This document shows, one piece after another, positions 1-5,950 of a stretch of 9,087 nt of DNA. The notes beneath the pieces were generated by a model. It searched no databases. It saw only the letters and a program-made list of their open reading frames with translations, and was not told the DNA's origin. A program made the translations under genes and the position numbers. Within the stretch, counting starts at the first letter, position 1. Each line of letters opens with the position of its first letter. The DNA is taken from contig JAEYVF010000075.1 of assembly GCA_023432005.1 (NCBI GenBank), forward strand, positions 1 to 9,087, in the 5' to 3' direction. Source of the stretch: Actinomycetes bacterium. GTDB lineage: Bacteria; Actinomycetota; Actinomycetes; Actinomycetales; Microbacteriaceae.

Positions 1-922
1 GGTTGTCGCCGCGGGCCACGTAGATGTCGGGCTCGAGATAGATAACGCGCGCCGCGGGCACAGCTTCGCGCACAGCGGCCTCGACCGTGTCGATCGCGGT
101 CGCGAGGTCGGCGGCGCGCAGCGCGCCGGGCACCGCGATCTTCGCGCCCACGAGCAGCTCATCGGGGCCGAGGTAGAGGGTCTTCATGTGGATGACGGCC
201 TCCACCTGCGGGTGGCTGTTGAGCGCTGCGAGGATCTTCCGGTGGTCCTCAGGGCTCGCGCCCTCGCCCACGAGCAGGCTCTTCGTCTCGATGCCGAGGA
301 TCACCGCGACGGTCACCAGCAGCACGCCGATCGCGATCGTGCCGACGCCATCCCAGAGATTGTCGCCCGTGAGGATCGTGAGCCCGACGCCCGCGAGCGC
401 GAGCACGAGGCCGAGCAGCGCGGCGACATCCTCGAGCAGCACGACGGGCAGCTCGGGCTGCTTCGCGCGGCGGACGAACTGCGGCCAGCTCTGGCGGCCG
501 CGCACGTGGTTCGCTTCCTTCACCGCGGTGCGCAGCGAGAAGGATTCGAGCGCGATCGCGATGAGCAGCACGACGATCGGCACCCACGCGTTCTCGAGCG
601 GATGCGGGTGGGTGAGCTTCTCGATGCCCTCGTAGATCGAGAACATGCCTCCCACCGAGAACAGGATGATCGCGACGACGAACGCGTACACGTAGCGTTC
701 GCGCCCGTACCCGAACGGGTGCTCCGCGTCGGCCTGCTTGCGGGCCTTGCGCCCGCCCACCAGCAGAAGCAGCTGGTTGCCCGCGTCGGCGACCGAATGC
801 ACGCCTTCGGCGAGCATCGAGCTGGATCCCGAGAGGGCCCACGCGATGAACTTCGTGATCGCGATTCCCGCATTGGCGAGGAACGCCGCGATGATCGCCT
901 TGGTGCCGCCGGACGCGCTCAT
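1..922 (-). CDS. Cation diffusion facilitator (CDF) metal transporter, ZnT9-like; 3' end cut by window
   Basis: Likely exports a divalent cation (Zn2+ or a similar metal) across the cytoplasmic membrane by proton antiport, the usual CDF role. 307 codons are visible and the C-terminus lies beyond base 1. Hydrophobic helices alternate with polar loops through residue ~215, followed by a soluble ferredoxin-like C-terminal domain (~220 on). The first metal-site motif is HSVAD (H42, D46). Where most CDFs have the second HxxxD, this protein reads LLEDVAALLG (E164, D165). That stretch, the HPFGYGRERY segment (68-77) and DAGNQ (46-50) match what I recall of the SLC30A9/ZnT9 branch. The ATG at 922 is preceded by a -10 box ending 7 bases upstream, so a leaderless mRNA is likely. 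The gene is divergent from proC with only 22 bases between. The family call is firm; the metal and subfamily are inferred. Confidence 0.9.
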   Translation of the reverse strand, partial: MSASGGTKAIIAAFLANAGIAITKFIAWALSGSSSMLAEGVHSVADAGNQLLLLVGGRKARKQADAEHPFGYGRERYVYAFVVAIILFSVGGMFSIYEGIEKLTHPHPLENAWVPIVVLLIAIALESFSLRTAVKEANHVRGRQSWPQFVRRAKQPELPVVLLEDVAALLGLVLALAGVGLTILTGDNLWDGVGTIAIGVLLVTVAVILGIETKSLLVGEGASPEDHRKILAALNSHPQVEAVIHMKTLYLGPDELLVGAKIAVPGALRAADLATAIDTVEAAVREAVPAARVIYLEPDIYVARGDN

Positions 923-928
923 GGAGCG

Positions 929-934
929 ATTCTA
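929..934 (-). promoter_or_regulatory. -10 box (TAGAAT) for the CDF gene, leaderless
   Basis: On the minus strand TAGAAT fits the actinobacterial TANNNT -10. Six bases separate it from the A of the ATG at 922, so the box sits at -12 to -7 and the mRNA should start at the start codon. It shares two bases with the proC -10 on the other strand. There is no Shine-Dalgarno between box and ATG. Confidence 0.6.
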
Positions 935-938
935 GGAT
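933..938 (+). promoter_or_regulatory. -10 box (TAGGAT) for proC, leaderless
   Basis: TAGGAT fits TANNNT and ends 6 bases before the A of the proC ATG (945), i.e. -12 to -7 if transcription starts at the ATG. The AGGA inside it could be read as a weak Shine-Dalgarno instead, but the position matches a leaderless promoter and mirrors the box on the opposite strand. Confidence 0.6.
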
Positions 939-944
939 GAGCAC

Positions 945-1769
945 ATGTCGACGCATTCACCCCTTGCGGTTCTCGGAGCAGGTTCCATGGCCGGCGCCAT
1001 CACCCGTGGCCTGATCGCCTCCGGCGTCGATCCGAGCACCGTGACGGTGAGCACCCGCTCCACCGCATCCGCGGACGCGTGGCGCGCGGAGGGGGTGCGC
1101 GCGTTCGCGCTGGAGGAGCGCGCGGATGCGAACCCCGCTGCCGTGGACGGTGCCGGGGTGGTGCTGCTGGGGGTGAAGCCCGCGATGGTCGTGGAGACGC
1201 TCGGCGAGATCGCCGACGCGCTCGACGATGAGGCGCTCGTGGTGAGCGTCGCGGCGGGCATCACGACGGCGACGATGGAGGCCGCGGTGCCGAACCCGGT
1301 CATCCGCACGATGCCGAACACGCCGGCTCTCGTCGGCCGCGCGGTCACGGGGATCGCGGCGGGGTCGCGCTCCACGGATCAGCATCTCGACGCCGTCCGC
1401 AGCCTGTTCGAGGCCGTGGGCGAGGTGATCGTGCTTCCCGAGGAGCAGATCGATGCGCTCTCGGCGATCTCCGGATCCGGTCCGGCGACCGTGTTCTTCG
1501 TCGTCGAGCAGCTGACGATCGCCGCCGAGCGGCTCGGCTTCGACCGGGCCACCGCGAAGACGATGGCCGAGCAGACGCTCATCGGCTCGGCGCTCATGCT
1601 CGAATCCACGGGGGAGGAGCCCGCAGAGCTCCGCCGCCGGGTGACGAGCCCCAAGGGCAGCACCGAGCGCCTCATCGCCGTGCTCGAGGAGGCGAAGTTC
1701 GCCGACACGTTCGAGCGTGCCGCGCACGCGGCGATCGCCCGCGCCCGCGAGCTCGCCGCGGGCGCCTGA
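945..1769 (+). CDS. proC: Pyrroline-5-carboxylate reductase
   Basis: Catalyses the last step of proline synthesis, NAD(P)H-dependent reduction of 1-pyrroline-5-carboxylate to L-proline, in the cytoplasm. 274 aa, the normal length. An N-terminal Rossmann fold carries GAGSMA (11-16), followed by GVKPA (77-81) and RTMPNTPA (121-128). The C-terminal dimerisation domain carries the ProC signature SAISGSGPA (173-181) and RVTSPKGST (232-240), where most family members have TSPGGTT. The start ATG lies directly behind GxGxMA at the expected distance, and no other in-frame start is available in the 22-base gap to the divergent CDF gene. The convergent ktrA stop is 12 bases downstream. M. tuberculosis proC (Rv0500) is followed by homologues of the HTH and bS22 genes found at 5634-6049 here, so the neighbourhood is ancestral and the K+ genes interrupt it. 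Confidence 0.97.
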   Translation: MSTHSPLAVLGAGSMAGAITRGLIASGVDPSTVTVSTRSTASADAWRAEGVRAFALEERADANPAAVDGAGVVLLGVKPAMVVETLGEIADALDDEALVVSVAAGITTATMEAAVPNPVIRTMPNTPALVGRAVTGIAAGSRSTDQHLDAVRSLFEAVGEVIVLPEEQIDALSAISGSGPATVFFVVEQLTIAAERLGFDRATAKTMAEQTLIGSALMLESTGEEPAELRRRVTSPKGSTERLIAVLEEAKFADTFERAAHAAIARARELAAGA

Positions 1770-1781
1770 CCCGCCCCCTGC

Positions 1782-2450
1782 TCAGCCGAGTGCGGCGAAT
1801 CGCTCCAGATCCTGGGTCGAACCGCTCGCGATGATGAGGTCGTGGTTCGAGATGAGGGTGTCGGCCGTCGCGTAGGTGAACTCCTTGCCGGGGCTCTTCA
1901 CCCCGACCACGGTGATGCCGTACTTCTCGCGCACCCGCGACTCGGTGAGCGTGAGGCCGCGGATCGGCTTCGGCGGGTACATCTTGACGATCGCGAAGCC
2001 GTCGTCGAACTCGATGAAGTCGATCATGCGTCCCGAGACGAGGTGTGCGACGCGCTCGCCCGCCTCCGCCTCCGGGTAGATGACGTGGTTGGCGCCGATG
2101 CGCGACAGGATCTTGCCGTGCGACTGGCTGATCGCCTTCGCCCAGATCTGCGGCACCTTCAGGTCGACGAGGTTGGCGGTGATGAGCACGCTCGCCTCGA
2201 TCGAGCTGCCGACCGCGACGACCGCGATCTGGAAGTCGGCCGCGCCGATCTGCCGCAGGGCGTCGATCGAGCGCGCATCCGCCTGCACGGCGTGGGTCAC
2301 GCGCTCCGACCACTTCTGCACGAGGGCCATGTCCTCGTCGACGGCGAGCACCTCGCGGTCGAGGCGCTGGAGCTGGCCCGCGGTGGCGGCGCCGAATCGG
2401 CCGAGGCCGATCACGAGCACGGGTGCGTCGTGGGCGATCTTCTCAACCAA
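1782..2450 (-). CDS. ktrA: KtrA/TrkA-type regulatory RCK subunit of K+ uptake system
   Basis: Cytoplasmic gating ring protein of a Ktr/Trk potassium transporter. It binds nucleotide (ATP/ADP or NAD(H) in the family) and opens or closes the KtrB pore. 222 aa, normal for KtrA. The RCK_N Rossmann domain (about 10-127) has GLGRFG at 15-20 and the acidic residue ending strand 2 in LAVDED (D38). The RCK_C domain spans about 137-218; in other bacteria this domain can bind c-di-AMP, which I cannot judge here. The start is TTG at 2450, chosen because GAGGAGAGG lies 7 bases upstream and no ATG is in frame nearby. A later GTG (codon 11) would cut into the first beta strand. It overlaps the ktrB stop by 8 bases, so translational coupling is likely. 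The choice between names ktrA and trkA is conventional. Confidence 0.93.
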   Translation of the reverse strand: MVEKIAHDAPVLVIGLGRFGAATAGQLQRLDREVLAVDEDMALVQKWSERVTHAVQADARSIDALRQIGAADFQIAVVAVGSSIEASVLITANLVDLKVPQIWAKAISQSHGKILSRIGANHVIYPEAEAGERVAHLVSGRMIDFIEFDDGFAIVKMYPPKPIRGLTLTESRVREKYGITVVGVKSPGKEFTYATADTLISNHDLIIASGSTQDLERFAALG

Positions 2451-3870
2451 CGATGGGCCTCTCCTCGGGGCGGCGGAAGTACTGCCGCCGGGTGGACGCC
2501 GCGAGGGCCGCGGCGAGTGTCACTGTACCGATGCGCCCGAAGAACATGGTCGCTGCGATGATGAGCTGCGTCGCCTCGTTCGCGTTCTGCGTGAACCCCG
2601 TCGTGAGGCCGCACGTCGCGAAGGCGCTGATGACGTCGAAGAGCACGTAGTCGAGCGGGGCGTCGTCGTTGATGAAGAGGATGAGGATGGTCGCACCCGC
2701 GACGATCGTCGCGCCCCACAGCACGACCGAGACGGCGAGGCGCAGCACATCCGGCGGAACCCGCCGGCCGAAGGCCTCCATGTCGTCGTTGCCCCGCGCC
2801 TCCGCGAAGGCGGCGAGGAACAGGATGGCGAGCGTCGTGACCTTGATGCCGCCGGCCGTCGAGGCCGAGCCGCCGCCCACAAACATGAGCATGTCGGTGA
2901 CGAGCAGGCTCGACCCGTCGAGGCTGCCCATGTCGAGGGTCGAGAAGCCGCCCGAGCGCGTCATGACCGAGAGGAACAGGCTGTTGAGGATGCGATCGCT
3001 CGCGGTCATGCCGGCCATCGTCGCGGGGTTGTCCCACTCGAGGCCGAGGTAGATGACCGCACCCCCCACGAGCAGCGCGGCGAACCAGACGAGCGTGAGC
3101 TTCACGTGCAGCGACCACTGGTGCGGCTGGCGCAGCTTCCTGCGCAGCACGTAGATCACGGGGAAGCCGATCGCGCCGAACACCGTCGCGATCATGAGGG
3201 CGCCCAGGAACCACCAGTCGTTCGCGAAGGCCGTGATGCCCTCGGGGGCGGGGGAGAAGCCCGTGTTCGTGAAGGCCATCGCCGAGAAGTAGATCGACTC
3301 CCACAGGGCGGTGTACCAGGGCACCCCCGCGATGAGGAGGCGGGGGAAGATGAGCAGCGCGACCGCGAGCTCGATCACGATGACGCTCACCGCGACCGTC
3401 GCGAGCAGGTTGCCCGTCTCGCCGAGCCGCACCGCCTGCCCCTCCGCGATCGGCCCGCGGCGGATGCGCAGCGGGTTCGCGTCGCCCGCCGCCATGAGCT
3501 TCTGGCGCAGGCCGAGCTTGCGGCTGATGACGAGCCCCAGGATCGACGCGACCGTCAGCACGCCGATGCCGCCGATCTCGACGCCCACGAAGACGAGCAC
3601 GTGCCCGAACGGCGACCAGTGGCTGGCCATGTCGACCGTCGAGAGACCCGTCACGCAGATGACCGACACGGCCGTGAAGAGCGCGTCGACGAACGACGTC
3701 TGCTCGCCCGTGCTCGTGGCGATCGGCAGCGAGAACAGGAGCGTGAAGAGCACGACGAGGCTCGCGAACACGAGGATCGCGAAGCGCGCGGGTGTGATCG
3801 TCGCGAAGTCGCCGATCTTGTCGAGCGCACGCGCGACGAGCGGATCGCGCCGCACCGGCTTGGTGCGCAT
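2443..3870 (-). CDS. ktrB: KtrB/TrkH-type K+ transporter pore subunit
   Basis: Membrane pore of a potassium uptake system working with the KtrA ring encoded next to it. 475 aa. Four membrane-pore-membrane repeats are visible, each with its filter glycine: VTGLST (G75), NTGFSP (G204), RSGGFST (G308) and TCGLTTG (G421). The GGGSASTAGGIK segment (332-343) matches the glycine/serine-rich intramembrane gate loop after the third repeat, and GRIGTVT (445-451) matches the conserved C-terminal motif of the family. The N-terminus is short and basic. Start ATG at 3870 has a strong GAGGAGGA (3874-3881 on the minus strand) just upstream. First gene of an operon with ktrA; divergent from the ArsR-type gene with 71 bases between. 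Na+ or H+ coupling cannot be read from the sequence. Confidence 0.95.
   Translation of the reverse strand: MRTKPVRRDPLVARALDKIGDFATITPARFAILVFASLVVLFTLLFSLPIATSTGEQTSFVDALFTAVSVICVTGLSTVDMASHWSPFGHVLVFVGVEIGGIGVLTVASILGLVISRKLGLRQKLMAAGDANPLRIRRGPIAEGQAVRLGETGNLLATVAVSVIVIELAVALLIFPRLLIAGVPWYTALWESIYFSAMAFTNTGFSPAPEGITAFANDWWFLGALMIATVFGAIGFPVIYVLRRKLRQPHQWSLHVKLTLVWFAALLVGGAVIYLGLEWDNPATMAGMTASDRILNSLFLSVMTRSGGFSTLDMGSLDGSSLLVTDMLMFVGGGSASTAGGIKVTTLAILFLAAFAEARGNDDMEAFGRRVPPDVLRLAVSVVLWGATIVAGATILILFINDDAPLDYVLFDVISAFATCGLTTGFTQNANEATQLIIAATMFFGRIGTVTLAAALAASTRRQYFRRPEERPIVG
2458..2466 (-). promoter_or_regulatory. Ribosome binding site deciding the TTG start of ktrA
   Basis: GAGGAGAGG on the minus strand, inside the end of ktrB, with a 7-base spacer to TTG at 2450. 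It supports this rare start codon over the in-frame GTG further in. Confidence 0.6.
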
Positions 3871-3905
3871 CCGTCCTCCTCGCTTCCGACCGTCGGACCC
3901 GGGTC

Positions 3906-3911
3906 ATGGTA
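3906..3911 (-). promoter_or_regulatory. Candidate -10 box (TACCAT) for ktrB-ktrA
   Basis: TACCAT on the minus strand fits TANNNT, and a start near 3899 would give a leader of about 28 bases that includes the GAGGAGGA ribosome site. No convincing -35 is visible (GACTAG at the 17-base position). It lies within 20 bases of the arsR -10 on the other strand, so a regulator bound here could affect both. Confidence 0.4.
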
Positions 3912-3929
3912 CTCCCGGGGTGCGCTGGC

Positions 3930-3935
3930 TAGTCT
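3930..3935 (+). promoter_or_regulatory. -10 box (TAGTCT) for the ArsR-type gene, leaderless
   Basis: TAGTCT fits TANNNT and ends 6 bases before the ATG at 3942, placing it exactly at -12 to -7 for an mRNA that begins with the start codon. There is no purine-rich ribosome site in GTCGGA between the two. Confidence 0.6.
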
Positions 3936-3941
3936 GTCGGA

Positions 3942-4400
3942 ATGGCCGACATCTTCGACGTCCTCGCCGACGGCACCCGCCGCGAGATCCTTCGACAGCT
4001 TCTCGAGAGCCGGGGGGAGCTCGCGGTCGGAGACCTCGTCAACGAGCTGGGCGTCGCGCAGCCGACGGTGTCGAAGCACCTCAAGGTGCTTCGCGAGCAC
4101 GGTCTCGTCGGCGTGCGCGAGGAGGGCCAGCACCGCTACTACCACCTCGACGCGAGTCCGCTCGAGGAGGTCGAGGTGTGGCTCGAGCCGTTCACCGACT
4201 TCACCGTGGCCACGGATGAGAACGGCGCGACCACGGTCTACGCCGCGTGGGCGGGGGCCGAGTTCGGCGATCGCCTCGGCCGGACGGCCGCCGACACGGC
4301 CAACGCCGCGCGCGTCGCGTTCGAGACCGCTCAGGAGAAGATCGAGGGCGCGCGCCAGCGCGTGAGCGAGAAGCTGCCGAAGCTGCGCAAGGGCGACTGA
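3942..4400 (+). CDS. ArsR-type winged helix-turn-helix transcriptional regulator
   Basis: Probable DNA-binding repressor. 152 aa. The N-terminal ~85 residues form an ArsR/SmtB fold: LADGTRREIL (8-17), the HTH AVGDLVNELGVAQPTVSKHL (28-47), then a wing around VREEGQHRYYHLD (58-70). The protein has no cysteine at all, and the ELCVCDL-type metal site of classical ArsR reads AVGDLVN, so thiol metal sensing is ruled out. The C-terminal 60 residues are unusual in length for the family: an amphipathic segment rich in Ala, Glu, Arg and Lys (about 115-150), probably helical, ending in a basic tail. It is divergent from ktrB over 71 bases, so control of K+ uptake or of itself is plausible but unproven. 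Convergent with the FUSC gene. The ligand is unknown. Confidence 0.87.
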   Translation: MADIFDVLADGTRREILRQLLESRGELAVGDLVNELGVAQPTVSKHLKVLREHGLVGVREEGQHRYYHLDASPLEEVEVWLEPFTDFTVATDENGATTVYAAWAGAEFGDRLGRTAADTANAARVAFETAQEKIEGARQRVSEKLPKLRKGD

Positions 4401-4413
4401 TCATCCGCTGAGT

Positions 4414-4459
4414 GGTCGGTTCTGTCCCCGTCCGCCCGTCGTGGGGCCGAGAACCGACC
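4414..4459. terminator. Hairpin between convergent arsR-type and FUSC genes
   Basis: Perfect 10-base inverted repeat, GGTCGGTTCT (4414-4423) and AGAACCGACC (4450-4459), with an inner CCCC/GGGG pairing (4426-4429 with 4443-4446). It lies in the 61-base gap between two stop codons facing each other, so it could terminate transcription from both sides. There is no T-run on either side, which is common in high-GC actinobacteria but lowers certainty. Confidence 0.5.
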
Positions 4460-4461
4460 GG

Positions 4462-5502
4462 TCAGCGTGAGCCGGGTTCGGCGAGGGTCGCGTGGATGCG
4501 CCGCAGATCCTCTAGGAGCGACCCCACCAGGATCCAGTGGCCGGATGACGGCGCCGCGATCGCGAGCGGGGCGGTGAGCGCCGGGAGGCTCTCGGTCGGC
4601 GGCGCCGCCGGGTCGGGGCTCGCGCGCCGCATGACCCGACGCACGTCGTGGGCGGCCCGCCGCAGCTGCTCGCCGATCGCCCGCACGGCCGGCTCCTCGG
4701 CGAGCGACGCGTCGTAGCGGTCGTAGAGCGCGCGGGTCATCCCGATCACCTGCGTCACCATGGGGCTCAGCATCGCGAGGGTCGCGTCCAGCCGGTCGAG
4801 CTCCTCGCGGCGGCGACGGGCGCGGGGATTGAGCGTGAGCGACTCGGCGGCGGAGCCGATCGCATCCGCTGCCCCCGACACCATGGGGCGCATGAGCCGC
4901 ACGGTGATCATGAGCTCCTCGAGCTGCGCCGGCGTCTGCGGGGCGGCCAGGGCGGCGGCGAGCCGGTCGAGCGAGGCCGCGACCTCCCCGCCGAGGGCGT
5001 CGACGGCGCGTCGCGCGGGCTCGAGCGCGAGCGGAGGGACGAGCGCGAGGTTGACGACGAAGCCGATGACGGCTCCGATGATCGTCTCGAGCACGCGGTC
5101 GACCGCATACCCCGGCGTGGCGGCCCCGAGCGCGAGCACGAGCAGGGCGCTGATCGCCACCTGATTGGCGGTGCCCGTCGTCATCCGCAGCGCCCACGCG
5201 ACCCCGAGCGCGGCCACCACGGCGACGAGCACGACCCACGTGGCCTGGCCGAAGGCGAGGGCGAGCGCGGAGGCGATGACGACGCCCGCCACGACGCCCA
5301 CCGTGCGCTCGACGGCCTTCGTGACGGACTGGTTGAGGCTCGGCTGCACGACGAGCAGCGCCGCGATCGCCGCGAAGACGGGCAGTGGACCGGGCACGAG
5401 CCACGCGGCCGCGAGCCACGCGGCGACCGTCGCGATCGCCGACTTCGCCACCTGCAGCACGGGCTGCCGGCGCGAGGCGCGGAACGCGGCGAAGAGCCTC
5501 AT
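4462..5502 (-). CDS. FUSC / aromatic acid exporter-like membrane protein
   Basis: Integral membrane protein of the FUSC superfamily (fusaric acid resistance / ArAE type), whose members are thought to export aromatic or other organic acids; the substrate here is unknown. 346 aa from the ATG at 5502. The short basic N-terminus FRASRRQP is followed by six hydrophobic segments at about 18-36, 40-54, 66-84, 88-106, 114-129 and 138-157. VVQPSLNQSVTKAVERTVG (51-69) matches the conserved loop of the family. The remaining ~185 residues are soluble, mostly helical, and contain a basic stretch RARRRREELDRLD (227-239). The start is not well supported: no good Shine-Dalgarno, and no TANNNT box in the 131 bases upstream. 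An in-frame GTG at 5553 would add 17 residues. It stands alone, convergent with the ArsR-type gene and divergent from the HTH gene. Confidence 0.85.
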   Translation of the reverse strand: MRLFAAFRASRRQPVLQVAKSAIATVAAWLAAAWLVPGPLPVFAAIAALLVVQPSLNQSVTKAVERTVGVVAGVVIASALALAFGQATWVVLVAVVAALGVAWALRMTTGTANQVAISALLVLALGAATPGYAVDRVLETIIGAVIGFVVNLALVPPLALEPARRAVDALGGEVAASLDRLAAALAAPQTPAQLEELMITVRLMRPMVSGAADAIGSAAESLTLNPRARRRREELDRLDATLAMLSPMVTQVIGMTRALYDRYDASLAEEPAVRAIGEQLRRAAHDVRRVMRRASPDPAAPPTESLPALTAPLAIAAPSSGHWILVGSLLEDLRRIHATLAEPGSR

Positions 5503-5546
5503 GCTGCCAGCGTCCCACGTGCGAGGGCGCGCGGCGATGCCCTCCC

Positions 5547-5576
5547 TGGACACGGCATCCCCGCACCCCCTACTCT
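5547..5576 (+). promoter_or_regulatory. Promoter (TGGACA-18-TACTCT) of the small HTH gene
   Basis: TGGACA (5547-5552) matches the -35 consensus at five of six positions. After an 18-base spacer, TACTCT (5571-5576) fits the -10. This is the most complete promoter in the window and resembles a housekeeping sigma-70 type. The expected start near 5583 gives a leader of about 50 bases. Confidence 0.6.
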
Positions 5577-5633
5577 GTGGCAGGACACTCCAGTCACACA
5601 GACCACACCAACCACACGGACAACGAGGCGGAC

Positions 5634-5834
5634 ATGGCACGCGATCTCTCGGACGTGCGCTTCCTGACGGTCCAGGAGGTCGCCGACATGATGCGCGTCT
5701 CCACCATGACCGTCTACCGTCTCGTGCACGCGGGCGAGCTGCCGGCCGTGCGCTTCGGGCGCTCGTACCGCATCCCGGAGTCGGCGGTGGCGGGGGTCGT
5801 CGGCATCGCCGACCGCGACATCCAGGCGGGCTGA
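5634..5834 (+). CDS. Excisionase-type helix-turn-helix DNA-binding protein (Rv0500A-like)
   Basis: Small DNA-binding protein with a winged MerR/excisionase-type HTH (HTH_17). 66 aa from ATG 5634, which follows a GAGG at 5625-5628. The fold is seen in FLTVQEVADMMRVSTMTVYRL (10-30: helix, turn, recognition helix) and the wing LPAVRFGRSYRIPESAV (36-52). From memory it closely resembles M. tuberculosis Rv0500A, which likewise lies between proC and a bS22 gene, and more distantly the developmental regulator BldC of Streptomyces. It is a core actinobacterial gene and not a phage excisionase: no integrase or attachment site is near. The target is unknown; conserved linkage to bS22 just downstream suggests that promoter or its own as candidates. 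A longer open frame upstream (from 5385) is not used, because the promoter lies inside it. Confidence 0.9.
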   Translation: MARDLSDVRFLTVQEVADMMRVSTMTVYRLVHAGELPAVRFGRSYRIPESAVAGVVGIADRDIQAG

Positions 5835-5863
5835 GGGGCCGCGCGCTCGGTGATCTCGAGCCC
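5828..5863 (+). other. Possible stem-loop over the stop of the small HTH gene
   Basis: GGGCTGAG (5828-5835) can pair with CTCGAGCCC (5855-5863) as eight pairs with one bulged G, around a 19-base GC-rich loop. It could weakly terminate or attenuate transcription before the bS22 promoter. There is no T-run. Confidence 0.25.
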
Positions 5864-5875
5864 ACGCCGGTTTGT

Positions 5876-5895
5876 TAGACTCTCCCGGTTAGGCT
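5876..5895 (+). promoter_or_regulatory. Tandem -10 boxes upstream of bS22
   Basis: TAGACT (5876-5881) is preceded by TG and one base (5873-5875), an extended -10. TAGGCT (5890-5895) follows 14 bases later within an imperfect repeat of TTAG-CT. Starts would fall near 5888 and 5902. No -35 is recognisable for either. An own promoter for bS22 agrees with the high expression expected of a ribosomal protein. Confidence 0.5.
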
Positions 5896-5901
5896 TCCCG
5901 C

Positions 5902-5937
5902 GGTTCGACTCGGACCGGGTGGTCCGTCGATCGAACT
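5902..5937 (+). promoter_or_regulatory. Stem-loop in the bS22 5' leader
   Basis: GGTTCGA (5902-5908) pairs with TCGAACT (5931-5937) and CGGACC (5911-5916) with GGTCCG (5921-5926), separated by a CT/TCGA internal loop and closed by a GGGT loop. That is 13 pairs (one G-U) in 36 bases, ending four bases before the ribosome site. Possible roles are mRNA 5'-end protection or feedback control by a ribosomal protein; neither is shown by the sequence. Confidence 0.5.
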
Positions 5938-5941
5938 GAAT

Positions 5942-5948
5942 GAGGTGA
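5942..5948 (+). promoter_or_regulatory. Strong ribosome binding site of bS22
   Basis: GAGGTGA matches the anti-Shine-Dalgarno over seven bases, with a 2-base spacer to the ATG at 5951 (about 5 from the AGG core). It is one of the strongest sites in the window and fixes the start of this very short gene. Confidence 0.7.
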
Positions 5949-5950
5949 AC

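Noticed and set aside
1758..1774. GCGGG/CCCGC hairpin at the proC stop as a terminator
   Set aside because: Only five pairs with a 7-base loop and no T-run; such stems arise by chance at this GC content.
2080..4365. 761-codon open frame on the plus strand opposite ktrA/ktrB and running into the ArsR-type gene
   Set aside because: Very biased composition (Arg, Asp, Glu, His, Ala), no recognisable domain, and it runs antisense to genes with clear family motifs. It is the frame shadow expected at very high GC.
4331..5566. 411-codon minus-strand open frame overlapping the FUSC gene
   Set aside because: Arg/Ala/Gly-rich frame shadow of the FUSC coding sequence with no domain; FUSC has proper membrane segments.
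5385..5834. 149-aa N-terminally extended form of the small HTH protein
   Set aside because: The extension overlaps the divergent FUSC gene and contains the promoter; the ATG at 5634 has a ribosome site and gives the family's usual size.
5634..5834. Phage excisionase suggesting an integrated element
   Set aside because: The HTH type is shared, but there is no integrase, no attachment repeat and no change in composition; the chromosomal Rv0500A-like context explains it.
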